Source of the DNA: Neostapfia colusana
Lineage: Eukaryota; Streptophyta; Magnoliopsida; Poales; Poaceae
Assembly: GCA_030760725.1 (NCBI GenBank)
Contig: JASWHV010000012.1
Span: 33,201,652 to 33,265,651 of the forward strand
Direction of reading: 5' to 3'
Length of the DNA: 64,000 nt
The position numbers and the translations under genes were made by a program. The notes beneath the pieces are model-generated. The model ran no database searches. It was not told the DNA's origin and saw nothing but the letters and a program-made list of their open reading frames with translations. Below are positions 34,591-45,637 of the stretch, one piece after another (positions within the stretch are counted from its first letter, which is position 1; each line of letters opens with the position of its first letter).

Positions 34591-36850
34591 CTACACAGCA
34601 GCACAATACGTCGATGACTCAATACTGGCGTTAGTTAAAAGACTTTTAGGAATCCAGTACTGAGTCACACGACGTCCAACAGGAATAACACGCGAAAGCT
34701 AGAAGGTACAGCAGGTTTATGAGCCAAACATCGAAAATTTTTGTTCCCAACTACTGACTTAGAAGATGTGTTATATGTAGCACAAAAAACAGTAGGTCCG
34801 GAAGTAAGTTTTTGACTCATTACAGCAGGTTGCAAGCTCCGAACATTCGGTCTAGCAGATTTTGCTTGGTTGTTATGTGATCTAGCAAGTATTCTTTGTT
34901 TCTTATCGTGTTTAGCTAGTCTATAACAAAAATCCATGACATGACCATCTCTACCACAGTAGGTACAATGAAAAATAACCTTATTATCATGTCTAGATGA
35001 GCAAGCAACACGTTTATTAGAACCCGAATGGGACAGTACTCCTGCAGATTTGAAAATCACCTCTTTTTGTCTAGGAGCTGTTTGAATCAAACCGCTTCTT
35101 AATGACTTTACAACTTTAGGTGGGTGTGCCTTAGCATGAGCATGAGAATTAAAACCTAAACCAGTTTTATCATTACAAGACTTGGAAGAATTCAGCAGCA
35201 AGTTTAGGTTCTTATTTGCATTAGAAAACCGATCTAGTGTCCTATGCATGTCATCAAGTTTATTGGACAGATCAAAGCAGTTTTCACATGAAGTTTTTCC
35301 TTTTAGTTTGCAATTTGAACAATATTTAACTTCATACACACGTAAAGCATTGTTCAAAATAGAAATCTCATTCATAGCATCATTTAGTTTCTTATTCAGA
35401 TCATCACATGAAGAACAATGCAAATCAATTGTAGAACAACAAGCATCTTTCAAATTTTTATCATTAAGTGCAGCAAGCTCTTTGTTCTTTTCAATTTCAA
35501 GTTCAATTTTATTAAGTGTAGATGCGTGTGCACTTCTTAAAGAGGATAATTGTTCATAAATCAAATCACATGAGGAACAAGAATCATCACTAGAAATCAA
35601 AGTTTTTAAATGATTAATTTCAGATTCTAGTGATTCAATTTTAACAGCATTGTTCCTAAGTTTTTTATCCTTTTTCTTTCATATAACATTGGCACGAGAA
35701 ATATCATCACACATTTCTTCGCAAGTGGGACATACCTCTTCATCGTCGCTGTTGTGTTCTGCCTCCTCGGAGCTTGAACTTGACTTGTTCGCCATGCAGC
35801 ACATATTTCCATAGCTTCTTCATCTTCATCACTACCGGTGTCCACATCACTTGAGCCGAAATCTTGAAGTGCAGAGATCATACTATGCACTATGTTGCGC
35901 ATTGATAAATCTTTCTTCTTCTTCTTCTTTGCAAACGATTTCTTCGGCCTTGTTTGCTTTTCTTCACGTGAAGTCGGACCTGAAAGGTTAGGGCACTCCG
36001 TACGAAAATGTCCTGTCTTACCACATTCAAAACATCGTTGAGGTCCGGAGCTTCCTCTCCTTCTAGTTCTCACATTTTGCAATGCTTTTGAGAACGGAGT
36101 AGAGATGAGTGCAAGCTCCTCCTCTGGAAACTCTTCAATCTGTTCAAGGGTTATAGAGGACAGCAAAGAGAGTGCACCACTAGACGATGATTGACTAGAA
36201 CTAGATATGTCACGTTGCGAAACAAATGCAATAGACTTGTTGGGGTTTTTACGTGAGATGATGTCAATTTCATTAGTTTTCAATTTAGAATAAAGCACGT
36301 CTAAAGTAAGAGAACTCATGACAGTAGATTCACGAATAGATGTAAATTTTATCTCCCAAATTGACATATCTAATGCTCCTAACAATTGTCTAGCATTTTC
36401 AGCATCTGAAAAGTTAACATTGACACTGTGCAAGTTGCTGAGAATTTTATTAAAGCGAGAAAAAAGGTCGTCAATTGACTCACCGGGTTGCATCTCAAAA
36501 TGCATGTATTCTTTCTTGAACATATCTTGCCTTACCTCCTTGATCGTATTGGATCCTTCATGGTAGTCACAAAGAGCTTTCCAAACATCATATGCAGATC
36601 GGAGGTGTGCAACACGGTCGAAGTCGCTTTGAGTCAATCCTTGGATGATCAAGTTGCGAGCCTTGTTGTTGTTGTCAACATCTCTCATGTTCGCAGCCGT
36701 AACTTGATCGTTGGGTGGTACATCGAAGTTCCGGTAGACCTTTTCCCATATGGTGAAGCCTTGCACCTGTATGTAGGCCTCCATCCGCGCCTTCCAAACC
36801 TGAAAATCGATGCCATTGAACACACAAGGTTTTGCGGAGTACTTCTCCAT
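34591..36850 (-). pseudogene. Copia 3 gag, frameshifted
   Basis: Starts MEKYSAKPCVFNGIDF at 36850. First zinc knuckle CFECGKTGHFRTEC near 36010, coiled-coil and CXXC region 35200-35600, second knuckle CTYCGRDGHVMDFC near 34945. One base is missing near 35811 (EEAMA region), with compensating change before the A-run near 35670. Another base is missing near 34698. The in-frame UAG (34591-34593) precedes pol as in the other copies. This copy shows the intact A-run that Copia 1 has lost. Confidence 0.88.
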
Positions 36851-36896
36851 GATGGTTAGTCAAAACACGTGCAAATCACAAAGATTAGAGCACCTT

Positions 36897-36909
36897 GACT
36901 CTGATACCA
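36897..36909 (-). other. Primer-binding site of Copia 3
   Basis: The minus strand reads TGGTATCAGAGTC two bases from the 5' LTR, one change from the initiator tRNA-Met complement. Confidence 0.87.
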
Positions 36910-36911
36910 AT

Positions 36912-38467
36912 TGTAGGATCGAAGAGCACGTGAAAAGCTACCAGAGGGGGGTGAATGGTAGATTAAAACTTTTCGCAGCAGAAACAACAAAAACCCCTCA
37001 GCAAAAATCAATCGGTTAAAGAAACCGTGTGTGCAAGTGTTTTCAAATGTGTTCAACCATGACAAATCAAGTAGAGAGGTAGAGAATCAAGTCACGGATC
37101 TAATGCAACAATAATCACTTGAAAACACGAAGTAAAACTTGAGATACGATAAAAACATTAAACGAAGATCAATCTGTTCTACCCGATATAAAACAGATCT
37201 GCAACGCTGCAAAGAAACTCGTGTATCTCAAAAACTACAGATCCGAAGCTCTTGAAAACTTCACAGATGATAGATAATTGAGTTATGAAGACAACACAAA
37301 AAGAATCACGTCAATCGGATCTGTAAAACTCGAGTTATGAACCAAACACCGAAGCAACATCGGTCTGTCCAGAAACTCGGCGAGAAAGACTTGACGAAAA
37401 ACAAGTCGGACGAACAAGGCACAAAAGCTCCTCGAAACTATGAACTTTATTCAATAGAAACACAAGAGGAACAGCCCAAAGTTCTCTGCCCACGAGAGCT
37501 CTGGCCTCCCTTGCTTTTATAGCCAGCCCTCAGGCTAAACAATCCAATCTAGGACTCCTACTCCTAATTGGACTCGTATCCTAACTTACCATAACTGCTC
37601 AGGATTCTCCTATTCGTAGATAAAAGCAATCGTGAGACTTCCAAACACCTTAGGAACGTCCTAAACATTCCTAAAACAACTCAACTTCGTGCCTAGCACG
37701 AAATCCTATCATAACCAACTCAAATCTTCCATATTTGAGCCATATCCGACTCAGCCTCAGCCTGAGTACGCAATCCAGCCGGTTGGACCTTTCCGACCAA
37801 TTCTTTACGTCCACTTCTCTTCATCACGACTTGGAACAATGTTGCTACGTCCATGCACTCCTTGCACACGTGCAAACACCTTCCAACGACGTACACGCAA
37901 CCTTCATATGCACTGCCCTTCATCCAAACATGCTGCGCGACCTCCCGATCAACTCAGCCACAGCTCCTCCCGAACTTGGTTGTTGGAACCTCATCTCCTC
38001 CCTGAGACTAGTCCAAGGATCCCGTCACCAGCCATGTCTTGAACTCAAGCAACACCTGCACATGAATAAACAACACCTTACATGAGCACGTCACATAAGC
38101 ATGTTGCAAACCATATCAAATGATAACAGCCATAACCACCAAAACACACCAAAAACTTAGCAAATTAATACTAAGCAAACCTTCCCATAAAGCAAGTTTG
38201 AAACATTGCGAGTTAAAAGCAAAAACAAGACGCTGCAGTTCTACGAGTTGAACTTCACGGGAGCTCCCTAAAAAACAAGCTCCGGACCTCACAGAAGCTC
38301 TCCGGACCTTGCAGGAGCTCTCCGGACCTTGCCAACACTTGGCGGACCTAACAAAAAACTTGTCGGACCTTGCCACAGAAGAATGTTTTGGCAATATTCA
38401 AAACGTTGAATGTTAATGCTAACTTTTATCCTAATTGCCAATGTATTCAGCACACATAGGTCTCACA
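36912..38467 (-). repeat. Copia 3 5' LTR (with internal deletions)
   Basis: Same ends as the other LTR but 70 bp shorter. About 54 bp is missing near 38073 (between ACAAC repeats) and about 14 bp is missing near 38327 within the GGTCCG repeats. TATA (minus) near 37513-37521, AATAAA (minus) near 37447. Confidence 0.9.
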
Positions 38468-38472
38468 TACTA

Positions 38473-40249
38473 CATTGGCCTTTCTGGGGTGATAGTTGAT
38501 TCCAACATCATAATCCTTGATGAGTTCCAACCATCGACGTTGCCTCAAATTTAGATCCGTTGGCGTGAATATATACTTGAGGCTTTTTTTATCCGTATAG
38601 ATCTCACATCGGTGGCCAAGGATATAATGTCTCCAAATCTTTAATGCATGCACCACAGCTGCAAGTTCCAAATCATGCGTGGGGTAATTCAGCTCGTGTC
38701 TCTTTAATTGTCTTGATGCATAGGCTACCACTTGTCCTTCTTGCATGATCACACATCCAAGCCCTGTCTTGATGCGTCACAATATATGTCGAAGCTCTTG
38801 CTCACGTCCGGCAATACCAAAACCGGCGCTGTGGTTAGCCTTTTCTTGAGCTCCTCGAAGCTTTCTTGACACGCTGGTGTCCACTGAAATGCTTTTCCCT
38901 TCATTAGCAATTCAGTCATAGCCTTCGCTATTTTGGAGAAATCCTTGATGAACCGGCGATAGTATCCAGCCATCCAAAGGAAACTCCGAATATCCCTCAC
39001 GTTCTGCGGTTGGTTCCACTTCAAAACATCTCCCACTTTCCGGGATCAACCGACACTCCTTCCTCGGAGATGATGTGGCCTAGGAACGATATCTCCTTTA
39101 GCCAAAATTGACATTTGCTGAGCTTGGCATACAATTGATGCTCTCGCAGTTTCTGCAATGTTAATCTCAAATGTTCTTCATGTTCCTTCTCGCTTTTCGA
39201 ATACACAATGATATTGTCGATGAAAACCACGACGGACTTGTCCAAGTACTCCGTGAAGACCTTATTCATGAGGTACATGAAGTATGCGGGTGGATTCGTT
39301 AATCCATAAGACATAACAGTATATTCATACAAACCATACCGTGTTCGAAATGCAGTCTTGGGTACGTCGGAGGGCTTAATCTTCAGATGGAAGTATCCCG
39401 ACCGAAGATCAATCTTGGAGAAAACTCGGGCACCTTTCATTTGGTCAAACAGGTCCTCTATACGGGGCAGTGGGTATTTATTCTTGATCGTCACCTCATT
39501 GAGAGACCTATAATCCACACACATCCTTTGGGTCCCATCCTTCTTGTCCACGAAGAGCACGGGGGCTCCCCACGGTGACGAGCTTGGGTGAATAAAACCC
39601 TTTTGTAGCTGCTCCTGAATTTGCTTCTTAAGTTCCACTAGTTCATTAACGGGCATCCTATATGGCCTCTTTGCTATAGGTGCAGTTCCAGGTACCAAAT
39701 CAATGGCAAACTCAATGTCCCGGTCAGGTGGCATACCTGGAAGTTCTTCCGGGAACACGTCCAAAAATTCTTGAACCACCGGAATGCTTTCCAATGTTGC
39801 TTCTTCGACGTGGTTCAGCGTTGCCTTCTCGGTTGCCGGTTGGGCTGACTCGAACTCAATACGAGTTCCGTGCTCATTTGTCAACTGCACGCTCCTCTCA
39901 GCACATTGGATCACTCCGTTGTGCTTTCTTAACGAATCCATTCCAAGTATTATATCAAACCCTTGAGAATCCAAGACAATAAGGTTGGCAAGGAAGTCTA
40001 CCCCCCTTATTTTAAGGTTTACTTTTGGACATACTATATTAGTCCTCATCTCTCCACCGGGAGAATTAACCAACATGGTATATTTCATGTGTGATATGGG
40101 CAGGTTATACTTGGCAACATACTTGGATGATATGAATGAATGCGATGCTCCAGAATCAAATAAAACAGTGGCTGGGTTGGAGTTGGCAAGGAACATACCA
40201 ATCACGACATCCTCAGTCTGTTGCGTTTCCTCAGCGGAGATATGATTCA
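38473..40249 (-). pseudogene. Gypsy A protease, reverse transcriptase and RNase H, broken
   Basis: Protease VLFDSGASHSFIS near 40145-40180. RT starts near PVVQEFLDVFPEELPG and has KRPYRMP, SSSPWGAPVLFV, CVDYRSLNEVTIKNKYPLP and YGLYEYTVMSYG. The catalytic motif reads FIDN at 39213-39224; chromoviruses have FIDD, so an essential aspartate is replaced by Asn. RNase H covers FDIYCDASRQGLG to YTDKKSLKYIFT. One-base losses near 39040 and 38748 shift the frame. The coding sequence stops at KANVV where Copia 3 inserted. Confidence 0.9.
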
Positions 40250-41425
40250 CGTTGCCCCGAGCGTAGTTGTGCTGCCCACGGTTACCTTGCGTAGCTCCTC
40301 TGTTTGGCCGTGGGTTCTGTTTGGGCATGTTGGTTGGCTGTCCAAGTCCTTTCCTCGGGCACTGACTTGCAACGTGTCTCGTCTCTCTGCATGAAAAGCA
40401 TGCCTTGTTTCCCATGACAGCAGGGACGTTAGGGCGAGGGTGGTTTTGAGCATAGGCGCCCATGTTGGGTCGGGGCACAGGAGGAAAAGGCACACGAGGT
40501 GCTTGCATAACAGGACGTTGCTGTGGTGGTTGATTAGGGCGAAAAGTAGAAGCGGACGAGCTAGACTGTGGTGCAGCTGGGGGCATGAAACGTGGACGTG
40601 CATTGCTCCCTTCTGGCTGGCATGACATCTTTCTCTTGCCCTCTTGCTCGATCTCACAGATCTTGCTCTCAACCACTATAGCTTTGTCAACTAGCTTCTA
40701 GAAGTTTGCATAGTCATTGTTGAGCAGTTGAACTTGGATCTCATTGTTCAACCCTCTCATGAACAAGTATTGCTTCCTTTGATCCGATTTGACATCCTCG
40801 GGGGCATACCTTGAAAGCTGCGTGAACTTGTTGAGTTACTCATTCCCGCTCTTCTTTCCATGGCGGAGACCTTCGAACTCTTGCCTTTTGAGCATCATGA
40901 CTCCAGCAGGGACGTAATGAGAGCGGAAACTCTCCTTGAACTCAGTCCAAGTGATAGTCTCCTGGTTGACATGAGCATTGCAAAGAGCGTCCCACCAGTC
41001 AGCGGCTGCTCCCATAAGTTGGTGCGATGCGAAGAGAACTTTCTCCCGATCATTGCACTGAACAATGGCAAGCTTCTTCTCCATGGATTTCAACCAATCA
41101 TCAGCCTCCATGGGATCATTAGCTTGTGCAAAAGTGGGCGGTCGAGTCTTCATGAACTCTCCCAGTGTGTTGTGAGCCGGCGGTGGTGGCGGTGGTGGTG
41201 GGTGTGCAGGAATAGGTTAGGGTTGTTGTTGTTGTTGTTGGCTTGCAGCTGACCCAAAGTTTGGATCATAGTTTGCATGAGCTGATTCTGCATAGCCATC
41301 AACCATTCATGGTTGTTTGCACCAGCCCCGGGGTCAACATTCTCAGAAACTTCATCGTGGCCATCCTCTTGTGGTTCCTGGTTGCCACGAACGTTCCTTC
41401 TTTGATGGCCGCTGTTTTCTCTCAC
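40250..41425 (-). pseudogene. Gypsy A gag, broken
   Basis: Starts at MVRENSGHQRRN (41425); an in-frame ATG lies upstream at 41482, so the exact start is uncertain. A Gln/Asn-rich N-terminal part is followed by the retrotransposon gag domain (DPMEADDWLKSMEKK, AAADWWDAL, FRSHYVP). A CX2CX4HX4C knuckle (CFSCRETRHVASQC) is near 40362-40400, with two glycines replaced. Stops TAA at 40836-40838 and TAG at 40698-40700 (Gln to stop). A frame change lies in the His/Pro-rich stretch near 41180. Gag and pol appear to be one continuous frame in this clade. Confidence 0.88.
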
Positions 41426-42030
41426 CATCTGTGAGAGATAGTTGAGTTGAATAGAAGTTAGAAGTTTAAATTGATCCCCCAACCTATATGCATCAAGGGT
41501 TATGAACTAATAACTTCTTTTATTAATGAGGATGTGAACAAGTGCCGAAACACATCACATCTCTCTACTATGTGTGGATGTGGACAACTCTGAAGCGTCC
41601 CACAACTCACACTAAGCACTCAAACACAAGCAATCATCACAAAAGTTCACACCACTCCTATTCAAGCTTATTCAATGGGAGTCCTAAACTTAATCATGTG
41701 AACTGCTGCTGTTCCCGCCATGTGATGAGGGTCGTCCTTGCATGGGCGCACGCCATAGTGAGTTGGCAGTCCATGTATGGTTAGATGGCGTTGATCGGGA
41801 ACACCAGCGCCATCTATAAATGGGACATTCGAAAGCTTTGAGAAGGAAGAAATAACTCCAATACATCAGAAGTTATGGAGCAGGGAAGAAAAGGTGTGGC
41901 TATCCAAAAGAAGAGAAAAGAGGAGCTGAGAATAGCACTTTGCGGTGGTTGAATTGACAAGGAAGTGCAGCAGCAAGCAGCTTTCGAAAATAGAAGTTTC
42001 GAGGGGTGTGCCTATGTGTTTTAGAGCGTC
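41426..42030 (-). other. Gypsy A leader between primer-binding region and gag
   Basis: About 600 bases with no gene seen. It contains a short hairpin, GATGGCGTTG at 41784-41793 pairing with CAGCGCCATC at 41805-41814 (9 of 10 pairs in the element's own RNA). Leaders of LTR retrotransposons carry packaging and dimerisation signals, so the hairpin is a candidate (inference only). Confidence 0.6.
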
Positions 42031-42192
42031 CATTCTACCTAGGCTTGCATCCTACGGTCAATGTGGTTCTGATGCCAATCTGTGCATTCTACCTAGGCTT
42101 GCGTCCTACGGCCAACGTGGTTCTGATTCCAATCTGTGCATTCTACCTAGTCTTGTGTCCTACGGTCAATGTGGCACTGATACAAATCTGTG
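42031..42192 (-). repeat. Three 54-bp direct repeats holding the primer-binding site of Gypsy A
   Basis: Units 42031-42084, 42085-42138 and 42139-42192 each read CATTCTACCTAG..., then CCTACGG, then a primer-site-like block, then ATC and TGTG. The primer-like blocks (plus-strand GGTTCTGATGCCA at 42065, GGTTCTGATTCCA at 42119, GGCACTGATACAA at 42173) each differ from GGCTCTGATACCA by about two bases. The TGTG of the third unit is the first four bases of the LTR; units one and two end with the same TGTG. The unit next to the LTR is the site in the normal position. Confidence 0.85.
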
Positions 42193-44335
42193 ACACCCGG
42201 TCCCGTAAAACACAGAACCCAGCTAATGCATATGTGTTCCCAGGATGTTCATCACACATACACATGTAATCCACAATCTGAATTCAGAATATAACCACGA
42301 ATAATAGGGTTTAGGTACTTTATTACATCAATCTCTAACTTATTCTTGCAGCGGAAGTCTCTAACTTATTCTAGCAGCGGAAGTCTCTAAACGATAGCGG
42401 GGGCAAAACTAAACAGCAGCGGCTCCATCTTCAACTCCACAGGCAAGTTGACGGTAGTTCGCATGCCTAGTACTCCACATGATCTCCGAAGTACTCCTCT
42501 CCTGTTGCTGATGTTTGTATGATAATGCAAGGGTTAGTACATGTCATACTCAGCAAGTGCGGGAAAAGTATGACATGTAGCTTACAGCAAGGTATGGAAC
42601 AAAAGGCTCATTGCAGAAAACAAAGTTTATTTCACAAACACGATAAAACAGCAACTATTCTTTAAGTGAATTTAATCCCAACATATACTTAAGTAAAACA
42701 GCAACATACCTCCTTCATAATTCACCACTTTCCATGTCTCAACCAACCATTAATCTTTCTCAACTTTATCTCAGGCTCATAATAACCATCTCATGTTCAT
42801 ATCCATCTCATAATCATATAACCAAACTCATTGTCATGACTCAACAGTCCCGAAACCAATCCAATAACTATATCATAACCATAACCAAATAACCATCCCA
42901 AGTTTCCATTCCAAATTTCCCTCTAATCATGTGAGTTGGCCAGGCGCTTGTGACCGTAAGCACGGCTATCATGATATTTTTACACACTTAAGAGGTTGCA
43001 CCACTTTACCAACAAGTTTGTGATTTCGTCACCCGTCGGCGACTGCAGAACCTCCATTATACCAGTACACAACCGTCGGTGTATGGCCAAGAGATCACAA
43101 AATAGCCTTTACAAAGTGGCTACTAGATGTATGGACTCACTAAGGTTTCACCAGCAGGCTCGAATTACCATTCTCCCACCTACGGGCCCCCTCTTGTGCC
43201 ATGCAGTTCCCAGGGCAGTCCTCTCTCGACTCCCATTCCCCATGCCTTCCACGGTCCATAACAATCTAGCAACTTACCTAATTAGTTAGCTAAGCCGCAC
43301 CCATATTTGGCCTTGTGGTGGCACTGTTTTGCTGGCATGTGCTGGCATGAACCGGTCCTTAGATCTATGCAAGTAAACCACCATCTCATTCTACCACATC
43401 CACAAACCAAGCTTGCCTAGATCTCCCCCGATTCTATGCTCATTATTATCATCAAGTTCTCATTATCATTATTCATATGAGTGCAGTACTTAGACATGTT
43501 CTACTTCGCCTTCCCGTATCCCGTAGCTTAAGCGAAGCAAAAAGCAAAAACGACCATACCCGACTAATAAACTTTCCCTGGCGACAAGGATAGTTTATCA
43601 AAACTAGTAAACCCCTATGAATGGGTTTCCCATCAAGTTGACTCAAGCATACACATTTTCGCAAACAAAACAGTTTTCAAAACATGGGATCAATATGGTC
43701 AAGGGGCACTTGCCTTGCTCCTGTGGCTCCGGTTGCTCACGTGCCTCAAAGTTATGATGCTGTAGTCCTTCGTAGATGGCTCCCTGAGCTTGTCCTTCTA
43801 CTCACGATCACGCACATACAAGATTTACAGCAATCAATCATCGTGCACAACTCTATTCAAGATGCAATGATGTCGATGAATGCAAATCCTATGGTGCTGT
43901 TTTATTAAACCAGTTTGTACGTGTTCTTGCATGTTTTAATGGGCTTGCATGGGGTTTTATGGTGAACAAGGGTGTAAGGATTAAGTGTGGACATGGTGAT
44001 GATCTTGACTCAAGATCTAGATCAATTCCACCATCAAAACCGATCAACACGTGATCTGTCCACACAAAAAAGCTTCTGTTCGAAGAAACAGATGCGTAGA
44101 AACCGCGATGATGACGTAAGGTGGTAACGAAGACCTACCTCGGCCTTCCTCCTAGCAATGGCAGCAGGACAGATCGTCGGCTCTCTTCCGGCGACAGCGA
44201 TCGTGACAGGGTTCGTCGGCGGTCTCACCGGTGGCTAAACTCCGGCGAAGGGGGTTTAACTCGGCGAGTTGGGGGCTAGGGCCTCTAAATTGTCGACTTG
44301 GGAAAAGTTGTTACGGCCAAAGGGGTTTTCGGGTT

Positions 44336-44348
44336 CTATTTATAAAGG
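44336..44348 (-). promoter_or_regulatory. TATA box of Gypsy A LTR
   Basis: The minus strand reads CCTTTATAAATAG. In element orientation it lies about 210 bases downstream of the G-box array, the expected order of enhancer then core promoter. The left LTR copy near 16020 reads CCATTATAAATAC. Confidence 0.6.
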
Positions 44349-44544
44349 AATAAGGAAGAGTCCTACTCTGATTGGATTTCAAATAAGAGTCCTATTCAAT
44401 TTGTTTTGGATCTTAACAACTTATCTCCAATTGATTTGGTGCGGTAGCAACGTGGAAATCATGTCGGTTTCCTCAGTACCGGGTATTCCCGTGCGCACAG
44501 GAGAAAAACCACTTAAGGATCTCGTCACCTCCGCAGCTGTGAGC

Positions 44545-45495
44545 TCCGGAGGCACCACGTGTTCAGCGGTGGCCGGTCCTTGCGTTTCCTCAAAGGCGAG
44601 CTCTGGACCTGCCACACGTCCAGCGGAGCGGGGCCTCCCTTTTCCTCATAGGCGAGCTCCGCGTGCACCACGTGTCGGGCGGGATCGGACCTCCCTCTCC
44701 CTCAGAGGCGAGCTCTGCATGTGCCATGTGTCTGGTGGGCGGGACCTCCCTCTCCCTCAGAGGCGAGCTTTGGGGGCGCCACATGTCAGTGCCGGACCTC
44801 CCCTCTCCTTGGAGGTGGGCTCCGAGAGTGCCACGTGTCCAACAGCGCCGGATATTTCGGAGGCGAGCTCCGGGGGTGACACGTGTCCAGCGGACCGGAC
44901 CTCTCGGAGGCGAGCTCCGAGAGTGCCACGTGTCCAACAGCATCAGACTTCCTTTCCCCTCAGGGACGAGCTCCGAGGTTAACACGTGTCCCGTAGTGTC
45001 GGACCTAGCTTCTCTTCGGAGGTTAGCTCCGAGGACGACACGTGTCCTGTAGTGTCGGACCTCTCTTCTCCTCGGAGGTGAGCTCCGAGGACGACACGTG
45101 TCCAGCAGTGTCGGAACTCTCGGAGGCGAGCTCCGAGGGTGACACGTGTCTAGCGGAGCCGGACCTCATCCCTTCCGCAGGGGTGAGCTCCGAAGTTGAC
45201 ACGTGTCTGGCAGAGTCGGACCTCATCCCTTCCGCAGGGGTGAGCTCCGAAAGCGCCACGTGTCCCGCGGAGCTGGGCCTCGGTTTTCTGCAGAGACTAG
45301 CTCCGAAGCCAACACGTGTCCCGCGGGGCTGAGCCTCGCTTCTCCGCAGAGACTAGCTCCGAAGGCAACACGTGTCCAGCAGGGCCGGACCTCGCCCCAT
45401 CCTCAGAGGCGAGCTCCGAGCCTGCCACGTAGCCAGCATTGCCGGACCTCACCCCCTCCGCAGAGATGAGCTTCGAAGACGCCACGTGGCAAGCG
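44545..45495 (-). repeat. G-box array in Gypsy A LTR: 18 units, mostly 56-57 bp
   Basis: Units have the form GAGCTCCGAGG, then GACACGTGTCC or GCCACGTGTCC, then CCGGACCTC. The ACGT core starts at 44557, 44616, 44670, (ATGT 44726 and 44783), 44833, 44881, 44928, 44984, 45040, 45096, 45144, 45201, 45258, 45314, 45370, 45427 and 45484. Spacings are mostly 56-57, with several shorter units of 47-50. ACACGTGT/CCACGTGT is the plant G-box/ABRE core bound by bZIP and bHLH proteins, so the array could act as an enhancer (inference). Confidence 0.85.
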
Positions 45496-45637
45496 GGCCG
45501 CGGGAAGTGTCGACAACGCTCCTCGGTGAATTGGAATCAGCTCTTTTTAACTATCTTTCTCCCATTCTACTTTATTTAAAATGTTTCTCTATATGAAATA
45601 TGTATGCATGCGTGGATACAAAATTGAGGGTATTACA

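Larger units (their letters stand above)
28802..38467 (-). mobile_element. Copia 3: SIRE/Opie-type Ty1-copia inserted in Gypsy A pol
   Basis: Element of 9666 bp on the minus strand with 3' LTR 28802-30427 (1626 bp) and 5' LTR 36912-38467 (1556 bp). Target duplication TACTA at 28797-28801 and 38468-38472 splits the Gypsy A RNase H between KANVV and ADALS. It is very similar in sequence to Copia 1 throughout but lies in the opposite orientation. The gag has no stop until the shared UAG but is frameshifted, and pol carries several single-base indels. Confidence 0.93.
4124..45637 (-). mobile_element. Gypsy A: Tekay-type chromovirus carrying three nested Copia elements
   Basis: The element runs right to left: LTR 42189-45637, primer-binding region 42173-42185, gag, protease, RT, RNase H, integrase, chromodomain, polypurine tract 27190-27205, and second LTR 4124-27189. 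The left LTR is interrupted by Copia 1 and Copia 2, and pol is interrupted by Copia 3. Removing the insertions leaves a left LTR of about 3.4 kb, matching 3449 bp on the right, and an internal region of about 5.3 kb. The chromodomain and the order RT-RNase H-integrase place it in the chromoviruses; similarity of gag and pol to Tekay/Del elements is from general family knowledge. Multiple stops and indels make it dead. Confidence 0.9.
42189..45637 (-). repeat. Gypsy A right LTR (uninterrupted, 3449 bp)
   Basis: TGTGACACCC to GGGTATTACA. This copy shows the uninterrupted sequence at the Copia 1 and Copia 2 insertion sites. The U3 side (in element orientation, the right-hand part) holds an 18-unit G-box array, and a TATA box follows near 44340. 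Confidence 0.92.

Noticed and set aside
35182..35559. 125-residue antisense frame across Copia gag (also at 9095-9472)
   Set aside because: Antisense shadow of the Lys/Glu-rich gag coiled coil; Ser/Leu/Phe-rich composition results from the reverse complement.
44545..45495. CRISPR-like array (regular repeats with variable spacers)
   Set aside because: Plant LTR context, imperfect repeats of 47-57 bp without unique spacers, and duplication of the array in the other LTR.
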